64,000 nucleotides of DNA from JANXUR01 sp038229415 (lineage in GTDB: Bacteria; Acidobacteriota; Terriglobia; Terriglobales; Acidobacteriaceae). The notes under the pieces were generated by a model. The model saw only the letters and a list, made by a program, of their open reading frames with translations. It did no database searches and was not told where the DNA came from. The translations under genes were made by a program, and so were the position numbers. Shown in pieces: positions 17,328 through 26,605 of this stretch. The number at the start of each line of letters is the position of its first letter. Position 1 is the stretch's first letter. Where the stretch lies: positions 58,211-122,210 of the forward strand of contig JBBROM010000013.1 of NCBI GenBank assembly GCA_038229415.1, given 5' to 3'.

Positions 17328-20300
17328 ATGACCCACCTCAAGAGAGCGCACATCGCGTTCTTCGCTCTGGCCTGTTTCACGTTCCCCTGCTTCGGGCAGG
17401 CGAATGTGAATGAAACACTAGAAACCGCCACGGTCTACGTTGATGCAGTCAACGGGAACGATACCAACTCCTGTGCTCGAGCCGTTTCCTCGAGCAATGC
17501 CCTAAAGACCATCAGCGCGGGCATCAGTTGCGCCCTCACCAACAACCAGAACTCGATTGGGACCATGGTGTTGGTGCAACCCGGCACGTATCGGGAGACC
17601 CTGACCCTCAATAACACCGTGAGTGACACCAGTCTGCCGATGACGATTCAGGCAGTGACCAGCGGGACGGTCACGGTCTCTGGCGCCGTGCAGTATACGG
17701 GATGGGTGCCCTTCTCGGGCAATTTCGCCATCTTCACCAACACTTGGCTGAACAATTGGGGACTTTGCCCGACCAACGGCACCGCCGGGGCCCCGAACTT
17801 CCCCGACATCGTGCTGCGGCGCGAAACCATGTTCGTCAACGGCACACAAATGACCCAGGTACTGAGCCTGTCGAATGTGGTACCCGGCACCTTCTTTGTG
17901 GACGAGACCGCGAACCTGATCTACCTGTATCCTCCGGCAGGCGTTGGTATTACCACGGCCGACGTTGAAGTTGGCACGTTAGCAAGCCTGGCGAATATCA
18001 CTCGCGGCCAGGTGGTTCTGCGGGGCTTGAACCTGCAATATTCCAACTCCTGCAAAGACGGTACGGCGGTGAGTATCGCCGGAACCGCCGCGAACAACGT
18101 TCTGCTGGATACGCTGAATATCAGCTGGAACAACTCCATCGGGATGCAGATCAGCAATCCGGCCATCAATTTTTCCGTCATCAACATAACGGCAAACCAC
18201 AACGGTCAGGCCGGACTGGGTGGCTACCAGGTGAAGAATGGCCTGTGGAGCAACGACACCGCCAGCTACAACAACTGGCGTGGGGCACAGGGAACCATCT
18301 ACAACTGGAATCTGGGCGGGTTCCACCCGTTTCAGGTGCACAGCTCGACCATCTCGGGTATGAACCTGTACTACAACCAGACCTATGGCTCCCACTGGGA
18401 CACTGACCACCGGAATATCACGGCCAGCAGCATCGTGTCGGTGAACAATCTGCTGCTCGGGGATTTTTACGAGAAGGATGAAGGGCCGATCACGATTTCC
18501 AACAGCACCTATTGCGGAAATAATCTGGCTACGACCTCCTTTGCCAAGGCGGGTGCGGGCATGGCATTCCGCGACTCCACGAATATTACCCTGACGAACA
18601 ACTACTTCTACAACAACGGCTTCGCGGCAATCTCCTTGATTGGAAACCCGGGAGGCATCAACTGCACACCGACTAAAGATCCGGAATGCGTAACTGACTG
18701 GGAAACCGGGATCCAGTACAACCTCGATAACGCGAACATGACGTGGACGGGCAATTCAGTTTGGGCTCTCGACGGTTCGCAGCAGGTTTTCCAGGATAGC
18801 TATCTGGGCGACCAGAACGGCAAGACCGACTGGACGACCTTTTACACCACATTGAATTCCAGCCGTAACACGTGGTGGAACCCGGCAGTCTCTCAGGCGT
18901 TTGAGATCCCGCCGACCGCAAACGATCCAGTGGCACAGACGGTTGACCTGACGGGATGGCAATCGTCTATCGGGCAGGATACGAGTTCCACGTTCACGCA
19001 GCCCGCGCCACCTTCGACGGCTTGCGTGGGAACAATCACAGCCGCGCGCGGCACTAGACGGAATGGCAAGCTGAAGCCGAATGTAGTGCTGTCCGATCTG
19101 CCAGATTTTTGGATCGTCGCAGCCTCCTCGGGCATCACGCTGGACGGTACGGGGGCGACCCAGAACACGTTTGTCATCCAGCCCATCGGCACCTTTGCCA
19201 GCAACGTGACGGTCACCACAGACGTTTCCGGAGTACCCGGAGTAATAGCCACGGTTTCGCCATCAATCGTCACCGGGGGAAGCGGGAATGCAACCATCAG
19301 CTATACCGCTGGGATCACGGCCGTGCCGGGAACCTACCAGGTTCCGGTTATGGCGCAGGGCGGCGGCCTGGTGCATACGAGCACCTTCTACCTCACCGTA
19401 CCAAAGGGCTTTGCGCGGCTTTCAACGGCCAGCCTCACCTTCCCGGTTCAGGTGATCAACACGACGAGCCTGCCGATGAATGTGGTGCTCACGAATATCG
19501 GTACAGCGCCGATTACGGGGATCACGGTCACAACCACGTCGGGCTATGCCCAGACCAACAACTGCGGCACGAGCCTGGCAGGGACGGCGAGTTGCACCTT
19601 TAGCGTCACCTTTACCCCCAGCGCGACCGGTGGGGATAACGGGACCATGACCATTACCGATTCGGACGCATCCAGTCCCCAGATGGTAAGCCTATCGGGG
19701 ACGGGGATTGCGCTCGGCACAGCGAACTTCACTCCCGCGAGCCTGCTCTATAGCTCGGTGCAACTGCAGACCAGCAGCACCATGACCACGGTTTACACCA
19801 ACACCAGCACGCAGTCGCCGATCTTTATCAGCAGCATTCAGGTCACCGGCGCCAATCCAGGCGACTACGGGCAAACCAACAACTGCCCGATTTCGCCGGC
19901 ACAGCTGGCTCCGCTCGCAACCTGTACCGTGACCATCACCTTTACACCGACCTCCGTGAGCTTGCGGCAGGCTGATGTCACGGTGACTTCGAATACGGTA
20001 CTTGGCACGCAAACCGTGTCCATGAGTGGCACTGGGGCGACTTCAACGGCAAACGTGACGTTGACGCCGAGTTCCCTCTCCTTCGGCACCATCATCGTCG
20101 GCACCACGAAGGTGTTGACCTCCACGGTGAAGAACACGAGCAGTGCTGCCATCAGCATAAGCAGCCTCACGCAAGGTGGTGCTAACAGCAACAACTTCAC
20201 CTTCACCGACAATTGTCCACGCTTACCGAGCACACTGGCTACAAACGGGACGTGCGTCATCACCGCTACGTTCAACCCGATTGCGTTCGCAGGGAACCTC

Positions 20301-22400
20301 GGCGGCAACGTCAACGCATCCATCACGCTTACCGACACCGGAAACCCGACGACTCAGGTGCTGAACCTGAACGGAACGGTGAATGTGCCAGCGCCAACCT
20401 CATCGTTCAACCCGACATCACTCACCTTCGCCAACACGAATGTAGGCATGTCGAGCGTACCGATGACGGTGGTGCTGACGGATACGTCTTCCGTGGAGCC
20501 GCTGGTCATCTCCAGTATCTCCATCACTGGGACGAACCCAACCTCCTACAGCAATGTGAGCACTTGCCCGATTTCGCCTGTGGCTCTGGCACCGTTGGCA
20601 ACGTGCAACATTGTGGTCACGTTTACTCCGACGGCGGCCAAGTCCTTGCCCGCCTCGGTAACGGTGGTCAGCAACGTGAGTGGCGGAAGCTCGGTGTTCA
20701 ACTTGACCGGAACCGGGCAGGCTCCTACGGTGTCCCTGACACCGGCGACGCTTGCCTTCGGCAACCAGAACGTGAATACGTCAGTCACCAAGACGTCAAC
20801 GGTCAAGAACACTTCCACTACTCTACCTCTGCACATCACCGGCATTACTCTTTCGGGATCGCACACCTCCAGCTACACCCACACGGATACCTGCCCCCGT
20901 TCGCCGAGTACTCTGGCGGCTGGTGCAAGCTGTGTGGTCACGGTAATTCTGAATGCGACCACGACCGGCGATCAGTCCGGCTCAGTCACCATCAACGACG
21001 ACGTAGTCGGTGGCGTGAGCACCATTGCCATCACCGGGACCACCTTCGCCACGGCGACCTTGACGCCCGGCACAGTGGCCTTCGGCAATGTGGATTATGC
21101 CAACTCACTGGGTCAGGGGGCTGGGGCTTCCAAGACCCTGACCTCGGTACTGAAGAACACGTCGTCCGGGGCTTCGCTAAGTGTCACCAGCATTGCGAAG
21201 AGCGGCACCAACACTCAGTACTACACGGAAACCAACAATTGCGGCAGTTCCCTGGCGGCGGGCGCAAGTTGCACCATCACGGTGGTATTCACGCCTACCG
21301 TGTCCGGTGCGCTTAACTCGGCCGTCACCATCATGGACGGCGTGAGTGCGGGCACACAGACCCTCACTCTTACGGGCTCCGGTGTGCTGCCGGTGCCGAC
21401 GGCCAAATTCGCGCCCACGACGCTCGCGTTTGGCAGTGTCTCCGAGGGGACGAGCCTGACCAAGACCGCCACTCTCACCAACTCAAGCACCGACACGCTG
21501 GCGCTGCTCAAGATCACCAGTCTGGTATTGAGCGGAGCCAACAGCAGCGAATATTCTGTGACGCACAATTGCCCGCTTTCGCCAAGTACCTTGGCGGCGG
21601 GGGCATCGTGCACGGTCACAGCGGTGTTCTCGCCAGTCAACCTGACTGCCACAACGGTCACCTACACCGCCACCGATAACGCCAGCCCAGCCACCCAAGT
21701 GCTGACCATGACGGGGACTGGTAAGGTCGTGGTTCCCACTGTCACACTGACTCCGGGCACCATCAGCTTCGGCAACATCACCGAGGGGACATCGAGCACC
21801 ATGACCTCGGTATTGAACAACACCTCCACAAACTCGTTCGCAACTCTGAGCATTACGTCTGTGGGCGCGATTACGGGGACCGACGCCAACGAGTTCACGA
21901 TCTCCCACAACTGCCCGCTGTCCCCGGGCACACTGGCTGCTGGAGCGTCCTGCACATTCACGGCGACGTTCTCACCAGTCAACACAGACTCGCCAACTGT
22001 TACCGTGAAGATAACGGACAACGAGACAGCAGGATCGCGCACCCTGACGCTGAAAGGTACCGGCCTCAAACCCGTCCCAACCGCAACCCTGACGCCTTCG
22101 TCGCTGACCTTCCCCGCCACCACGGTCGGGCAGTCCATGACCATGACCACCACGCTCACCAACACCAGCACCAATACCTTTGCCACCATGACCGGGATCA
22201 CGACGACGACCTCTGGAGCAGCAGCGCCGGATTACGTGGCAACCCACAACTGCCCGGCCAGCCTGGCTGCCGGAGGCACGTGCACGGTAACGGTCGTCTT
22301 CACTCCGTCGGCCAAGAACACACGCGCGGCCACGCTCAACGTGAATAGCAATGTAAGTGGAGGCAAGACCACCGCCTCCTTAACCGGAACCGGGCAATAG
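17328..22400 (+). CDS. Large secreted beta-helix protein with nine Ig-like repeats
   Basis: A 1,690-residue exported protein. A signal peptide (MTHLKRAHIAFFALACFTFP, ending CFGQA) is followed by a right-handed beta-helix domain (about residues 30-610, opening VYVDAVNGNDTNS) closely related to the protein at 13.6-16.2 kb. Then come about nine choice-of-anchor-D (ASPM-SPD-2-Hydin type) repeats of about 110 residues. Each starts with a TPxSLxFG-like strand and ends near LTGTG; most contain a pair of cysteines (NNC...ASC), suggesting a disulfide per repeat. The ATG at 17328 follows GGAGG by five bases. Function is unknown; adhesion or polysaccharide binding is inference. A terminator follows. Confidence 0.92.
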   Translation: MTHLKRAHIAFFALACFTFPCFGQANVNETLETATVYVDAVNGNDTNSCARAVSSSNALKTISAGISCALTNNQNSIGTMVLVQPGTYRETLTLNNTVSDTSLPMTIQAVTSGTVTVSGAVQYTGWVPFSGNFAIFTNTWLNNWGLCPTNGTAGAPNFPDIVLRRETMFVNGTQMTQVLSLSNVVPGTFFVDETANLIYLYPPAGVGITTADVEVGTLASLANITRGQVVLRGLNLQYSNSCKDGTAVSIAGTAANNVLLDTLNISWNNSIGMQISNPAINFSVINITANHNGQAGLGGYQVKNGLWSNDTASYNNWRGAQGTIYNWNLGGFHPFQVHSSTISGMNLYYNQTYGSHWDTDHRNITASSIVSVNNLLLGDFYEKDEGPITISNSTYCGNNLATTSFAKAGAGMAFRDSTNITLTNNYFYNNGFAAISLIGNPGGINCTPTKDPECVTDWETGIQYNLDNANMTWTGNSVWALDGSQQVFQDSYLGDQNGKTDWTTFYTTLNSSRNTWWNPAVSQAFEIPPTANDPVAQTVDLTGWQSSIGQDTSSTFTQPAPPSTACVGTITAARGTRRNGKLKPNVVLSDLPDFWIVAASSGITLDGTGATQNTFVIQPIGTFASNVTVTTDVSGVPGVIATVSPSIVTGGSGNATISYTAGITAVPGTYQVPVMAQGGGLVHTSTFYLTVPKGFARLSTASLTFPVQVINTTSLPMNVVLTNIGTAPITGITVTTTSGYAQTNNCGTSLAGTASCTFSVTFTPSATGGDNGTMTITDSDASSPQMVSLSGTGIALGTANFTPASLLYSSVQLQTSSTMTTVYTNTSTQSPIFISSIQVTGANPGDYGQTNNCPISPAQLAPLATCTVTITFTPTSVSLRQADVTVTSNTVLGTQTVSMSGTGATSTANVTLTPSSLSFGTIIVGTTKVLTSTVKNTSSAAISISSLTQGGANSNNFTFTDNCPRLPSTLATNGTCVITATFNPIAFAGNLGGNVNASITLTDTGNPTTQVLNLNGTVNVPAPTSSFNPTSLTFANTNVGMSSVPMTVVLTDTSSVEPLVISSISITGTNPTSYSNVSTCPISPVALAPLATCNIVVTFTPTAAKSLPASVTVVSNVSGGSSVFNLTGTGQAPTVSLTPATLAFGNQNVNTSVTKTSTVKNTSTTLPLHITGITLSGSHTSSYTHTDTCPRSPSTLAAGASCVVTVILNATTTGDQSGSVTINDDVVGGVSTIAITGTTFATATLTPGTVAFGNVDYANSLGQGAGASKTLTSVLKNTSSGASLSVTSIAKSGTNTQYYTETNNCGSSLAAGASCTITVVFTPTVSGALNSAVTIMDGVSAGTQTLTLTGSGVLPVPTAKFAPTTLAFGSVSEGTSLTKTATLTNSSTDTLALLKITSLVLSGANSSEYSVTHNCPLSPSTLAAGASCTVTAVFSPVNLTATTVTYTATDNASPATQVLTMTGTGKVVVPTVTLTPGTISFGNITEGTSSTMTSVLNNTSTNSFATLSITSVGAITGTDANEFTISHNCPLSPGTLAAGASCTFTATFSPVNTDSPTVTVKITDNETAGSRTLTLKGTGLKPVPTATLTPSSLTFPATTVGQSMTMTTTLTNTSTNTFATMTGITTTTSGAAAPDYVATHNCPASLAAGGTCTVTVVFTPSAKNTRAATLNVNSNVSGGKTTASLTGTGQ

Positions 22401-22424
22401 CTGCATTGTGCCGGACGCGAAACC

Positions 22425-22460
22425 AGGGCTGCCTCCAGCGAGGCAGCCCTTCTTCGTTGG
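22425..22460 (+). terminator. Rho-independent terminator after the large repeat protein
   Basis: GGGCTGCCTC-CAGC-GAGGCAGCCC forms a perfect ten-base-pair stem with a four-base loop, followed by TTCTTCGTT. It lies 25 bases after the stop and supports a start for the next gene further downstream (22511). Confidence 0.85.
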
Positions 22461-22510
22461 CAGGCAGAAGGCAAGGGCGGCCCACCGCTACAATGGGCTT
22501 GGTGACTTGT

Positions 22511-23494
22511 ATGAACTCATCCCCTAGATCGCTTTGTGCATGCCTTGGTTTCAGCTTGGCACTCTTGCTGAGTAAGCCGGACATGGGTACGGCGTATGCG
22601 CAAGCCAACCTCGCTGGCAGCGCCGCAGTGGAATTGCGTTCATCGCTCGTCGTCAGCAGTGCGACTCCGGTACTCGATGCCGCCGTGGTGCGGGTTGCTG
22701 GCGAGTCGAATGATTCTGTCTTGCTGCTGCATCCCGATGCGGTTGAGCTGCTAAGCGGTCCTGAAGGTTCGGCTCAGCCCGCTCTACGCACTGTCAGCCG
22801 GAGTGCGATTCCGCTTTTCCGCATAGCGGTTCGTGATCAGCGCGGGCGTCTTGCCATCCGTCAATGGCCGCGGTTCGACGTTTATCTGCCCGGCCGTAGT
22901 TGCAACGGCAACTTCTCTCCGCAACTGGAACTCAAGTGTGAAGAGAACAACGATCCGTGGCCGCTGGGCTCAACATTGCTGGATGCCGACGATCTCGAAG
23001 CCCGCTTTCCGTTTACGCGAAATTTCTTTAGCGGCGAAGTCAGCGGACGCCGCGACAGCTATAAGCTGCCGCCATTTTTTTCTGCGGCGCACTGGCGTGT
23101 GACTGGGAAGGAACAGGCACCCGCCAGCAACGCTGAAACAGATTTCTGGCTGCTGGCCACAGTGGACGGACGTATCTATCGAACGACGGGCAGCGAAATC
23201 AAGGAAGTTGCAGTCACAGGATGGGGCAGCGATATCACCAGTGTTCTCTCGCATTGTGGCGCTGGCCGGCAACTTCTGGTGACGAGCGTTACTGATCGTT
23301 CGCAAGAGGATAGGGTGCAGGCAGTGGAGCTATCTGGCGAGTCTTTCCACAGCATCGCACCGACGGTGACGATGGCGGGGCCGGTCCTGTCACTGTGGCC
23401 GAACGCAGTGGGCCAGGCCGCGATAGCGGTGGTGCATAACCTGAAGAACGGAGCCTATGAGGTCTATCGTCTCGAAGTCGCTTGCGATCGCTAG
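22511..23494 (+). CDS. Secreted hypothetical protein, possible beta-propeller
   Basis: I do not recognise a named family. The protein has a signal peptide (MNSSPRSLCACLGFSLALLL, cleavage probably after AYAQA). The rest alternates short beta-rich segments such as FWLLATVDGRIYR, as in propeller-like or VCBS-like sensor domains. The ATG at 22511 was chosen because a terminator lies in the upstream part of the open frame and the signal peptide starts here. Its last 38 bases overlap the following solute-binding-protein gene, so the two are probably co-translated and act together in the periplasm. Confidence 0.75.
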   Translation: MNSSPRSLCACLGFSLALLLSKPDMGTAYAQANLAGSAAVELRSSLVVSSATPVLDAAVVRVAGESNDSVLLLHPDAVELLSGPEGSAQPALRTVSRSAIPLFRIAVRDQRGRLAIRQWPRFDVYLPGRSCNGNFSPQLELKCEENNDPWPLGSTLLDADDLEARFPFTRNFFSGEVSGRRDSYKLPPFFSAAHWRVTGKEQAPASNAETDFWLLATVDGRIYRTTGSEIKEVAVTGWGSDITSVLSHCGAGRQLLVTSVTDRSQEDRVQAVELSGESFHSIAPTVTMAGPVLSLWPNAVGQAAIAVVHNLKNGAYEVYRLEVACDR

Positions 23495-24992
23495 CCTGCT
23501 GGCCCTGTTCACTTGGGCCACAGGCGCTGGTGCGGCCACGCGTCCGCAATATGGCGGCGTGCTGCACATGGAATTACAGGCAGCGCCTGCTGACTTCGCT
23601 CCGGAAGTTTTAGCTTCAAAAACGCCGCCCAGTGAAGAGTTGACAGCGCTAATCTTTGATCGCTTGTGTCGCCTGAACGAGCGTGGTGAGATGGAGCCAC
23701 AACTGGCGACCCACTGGGAACACGACGCCACGTTTCAGCATTGGACATTCACGCTGCGGCAGCATGTGCATCTGCATAACGGCGGAGGGCTGTCTCCGGG
23801 AATGGTAATGGGTGCGCTCTCGTTGCAGAATGCGCGCTGGCGGGTCCGCTATGAGGCTGACAAGCTGACGATTGAGACGCCGGAATCGCAGCCGAGCCTG
23901 CTGTATGAACTCGCTCTGCCGCGGAATGCGATTGCAGTACGCACGGGACGTGGGCCGGTGGTGGGCACGGGCCCATTCCGGGTGCTGGAGTGGACTCCGC
24001 GCAAGCACGCCACCCTGCGCGCGTTCGATGAGTACTGGGGCGGGCGGCCGTATCTCGACGCAATCGAGGTGACGCTAGGGCGAACGCCCGCAGAGCAGTT
24101 TGCCGACTTTGCGGCGGGCAAGGCGGAGCTGGTTGAAGTGAATCCAGCAACGCTGCTCGAGGTTGAGCGACAAGGCCTGCGCAAGAGCGTCGGCCCATCA
24201 CGGCAACTGCTCGCGCTCATATTTGATCCGAACAGCAATGCGGTCGCTGATCCGGCAGTTCGACGTGCGATTGCAATTCCGTTGGATCGGGCCGCGCTGG
24301 GGAAGCTGATTGTTGCTTCAGTATTGACGCCAACCAACCAGTGGCTACCCGAATGGCTGCACGGTCAGGCATCAGGCTCGGCTTCCGCTGTGGCGACTCC
24401 GCCCTCGGCAAAGGACATCAACAACGCGAAGCTCGCGTTGCAAAAGTATCTGCACGAGTCGAGCGCGGGCACTCTGCAACCCGGCTCCACGCCTCCGGCG
24501 CCGGTGCTCAGTCTGGCCTATGACGCGACCGACATCAAGTCGCGAACCGTAGCGATACAGCTACAGGCGACGGCGAAAGAGTCGGGCATCAAGCTCATGT
24601 TGGTCGCCGACCAACCGGGCGCGCCGCCAGAAACTCCACCCGACATGCAGTTGCGCTACTTTCGGGTAGCATCGCCGGACTATGCGACAGCTCTCATAGA
24701 GTTATCCGCGCGCGTCAGCGCTGAAGCCTTGGCTTCCACTCGCGAGAGTGTGAATGCCGCGAACCTGTTGCCCGCAACGGAGCGCGAAGCGGCACTGGCA
24801 CGAGTGGAAGCTGATCGGATGGCCGAGATGTGGCTCGTGCCGATCGGAAATGCGCCGTTGGTTCGCGGATTTGATCCGCGGATTAAGAACTGGCGGTATG
24901 ACGCACTCGATGGTTTACGTGTGGAAGATCTTTGGCTGCCCCAGCAGCAGACGTCGTTAGTTCCGTCTGGCAGTAAACCATCCATGCAGTGA
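23457..24992 (+). CDS. Extracellular solute-binding protein, family 5 (peptide/nickel type), orphan
   Basis: A 511-residue protein with a signal peptide (MRSIVSKSLAIASLLALFTW) and the SBP_bac_5 layout: RPQYGGVLHMELQ at the start, EPQLATHWEHDATFQHWTF, then VVGTGPFRVLEW and AIEVTLGRTPAEQFADFAAG. It would bind peptides or related ligands in the periplasm. No ABC permease or ATPase gene lies nearby, and it lacks a lipobox. GGAG precedes the ATG, which is inside the upstream gene. Pairing with a secreted unknown suggests a sensing or binding role rather than classical uptake, but that is inference. Confidence 0.85.
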   Translation: MRSIVSKSLAIASLLALFTWATGAGAATRPQYGGVLHMELQAAPADFAPEVLASKTPPSEELTALIFDRLCRLNERGEMEPQLATHWEHDATFQHWTFTLRQHVHLHNGGGLSPGMVMGALSLQNARWRVRYEADKLTIETPESQPSLLYELALPRNAIAVRTGRGPVVGTGPFRVLEWTPRKHATLRAFDEYWGGRPYLDAIEVTLGRTPAEQFADFAAGKAELVEVNPATLLEVERQGLRKSVGPSRQLLALIFDPNSNAVADPAVRRAIAIPLDRAALGKLIVASVLTPTNQWLPEWLHGQASGSASAVATPPSAKDINNAKLALQKYLHESSAGTLQPGSTPPAPVLSLAYDATDIKSRTVAIQLQATAKESGIKLMLVADQPGAPPETPPDMQLRYFRVASPDYATALIELSARVSAEALASTRESVNAANLLPATEREAALARVEADRMAEMWLVPIGNAPLVRGFDPRIKNWRYDALDGLRVEDLWLPQQQTSLVPSGSKPSMQ

Positions 24993-25206
24993 ATAGCCCT
25001 CTCTTGCAAAAATCGTCTCTTGAGAAAATTGTGCGTGTCAAGTTTGCATCGGGAGCAATTTTCTTGGGTCACGCTTGCGTCGCGATGAGCATTCGCTCAT
25101 GCTTAAAAGAACGCCTTTGGAAAACAGCTCGAACAGACGCCAGACACAGAGTCGCTAACTTTTATTCGTAACCGTCCAACTTTCAGAGCAATTTTCGGGA
25201 GCATTC

Positions 25207-26577
25207 TTGATCACAGAAGTAAAGCCCGAAGTTAAGCCCGACACCGGCAAGCGCTACCATCTTCCGCCAGGACTGCCGGTGAACTTGTTGCTGCTCACCA
25301 ACGGGCAGTTCCGGCCGCGTGACCCGATTCGGCTGTTCGAATATATGACGCGGAAGTATGGCGAAATCTCCACCTACAAGGTGGCCCATTTGCGCATCGT
25401 ATTTATCAACAAGCCGGAATACATTCGCGAAGTGCTGGTGAATCAGGCTGCTAACTTTACCAAGGAGCGCGTGCAACGCCGCAGCAAGATGCTGCTGGGC
25501 GACGGCATGATCACCAGCGAGGGTGCGTATCACAAGGCGCAACGACGCGCGGTGCAGCCCGCGTTTTATCGCGAACGCATCGCAAGTTACGGCGAGGCGA
25601 TTGTGCGCAACGCCGCTGAGTTGAGTGAATCCATTGTTCCGGGATCTACGATTGATATTTCGCAAACCATGATGCGGCTTTCGCTCGGTGTTGCCGCCGA
25701 GGCGCTATTCCGCACCCGGATGACTGCTGACGAAGTGGTGGCGATGAACCAGTCGGTGAACGAGATCATGAAGGTGTATCACTTTCTGGTGGCACTGCCT
25801 GCGGCGGAGCAGCTGCTTCCCTTCCCGATTCCAGGCCTCATTCAGTTTCGCCGGGCGCGGCAGCGCCTCGACCGGCAGATCTTCGAGATGATTCACCATC
25901 GCCGCTCGCAGGGTGAGCCCGGCGAACTGCTCACCATGATGATTGAAGGACAGCCCGAGGCGACGGATGAGCAGATTCGCGACCAGGTGACGACGATTCT
26001 GCTGGCAGGCTTTGAGACGACTGCGAATGCACTTTCGTGGACGTGGTACTTGTTGGCGCAGAATCCCGAGGTCGAGACCCAGTTGCATGCGGAGCTCGAC
26101 GCCGTGCTCAGTGGGCGACTGCCGACGGCGGACGACTATCCGAATCTGCCTTACACCGAGATGGTGCTGGCGGAAGCGATGCGGCTGTATCCTCCCGCGT
26201 GGGCGATGGGTCGGCAGGCTATCGCGCCATTTGAACTAGGGCCTTACCGTTTGCCCGCGAAGACGACGGTGTTGATGTCGCAGTGGGTGATGCATCGCAG
26301 TCTAGAGTATTTTCCTGATCCGTTGCGCTTTGACCCGACGCGGTTTTCGCCGGAGGCCAAGCGCGCGCGCGACAAGTTCACCTACTTCCCTTTTGGCGGC
26401 GGCCCGCGCCAGTGCATCGGAGAAGCGTTCGCGTGGCTGGAAGCGGTGCTGATTCTCGCGACACTCGCACAACGCTGGCGCGCCAAGCTGGTTCCGGGAC
26501 AGAAGATCGTGCCCGAGCAACTGATTACGTTGCGTCCCAAGGGCGGGATACGGATGGAGATGGTGGCACGGAGATAG
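25207..26577 (+). CDS. Cytochrome P450
   Basis: A haem monooxygenase of about 456 residues. The oxygen-binding I-helix motif AGFETT (residues 267-272), the ExxR motif EAMR (323-326) and the haem-binding loop FPFGGGPRQCIG with Cys403 are intact. The overall pattern resembles soluble bacterial P450s related to CYP102/CYP4-like clans, which often hydroxylate fatty acids or terpenoids; the substrate is not predictable. The start is TTG at 25207 with GGGAG five bases upstream. No ferredoxin or reductase gene adjoins it. It ends about 30 bases from the convergent phosphoesterase gene. Confidence 0.95.
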   Translation: MITEVKPEVKPDTGKRYHLPPGLPVNLLLLTNGQFRPRDPIRLFEYMTRKYGEISTYKVAHLRIVFINKPEYIREVLVNQAANFTKERVQRRSKMLLGDGMITSEGAYHKAQRRAVQPAFYRERIASYGEAIVRNAAELSESIVPGSTIDISQTMMRLSLGVAAEALFRTRMTADEVVAMNQSVNEIMKVYHFLVALPAAEQLLPFPIPGLIQFRRARQRLDRQIFEMIHHRRSQGEPGELLTMMIEGQPEATDEQIRDQVTTILLAGFETTANALSWTWYLLAQNPEVETQLHAELDAVLSGRLPTADDYPNLPYTEMVLAEAMRLYPPAWAMGRQAIAPFELGPYRLPAKTTVLMSQWVMHRSLEYFPDPLRFDPTRFSPEAKRARDKFTYFPFGGGPRQCIGEAFAWLEAVLILATLAQRWRAKLVPGQKIVPEQLITLRPKGGIRMEMVARR

Positions 26578-26605
26578 GAACTATTTTCGCCACTCCGCCC
26601 GAACC

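Noticed and set aside
20213..21316. Second-frame plus-strand open frame of 367 codons within the repeat protein
   Set aside because: Arises from the repeated Thr/Ser-rich codons of the Ig-like array; composition is His/Arg-rich and periodic, not protein-like.
17328..22400. Periodic pattern considered as a CRISPR-like or satellite array
   Set aside because: The period (about 300 bases) corresponds to protein repeats in one open frame with diverged DNA, not short identical repeats with spacers.
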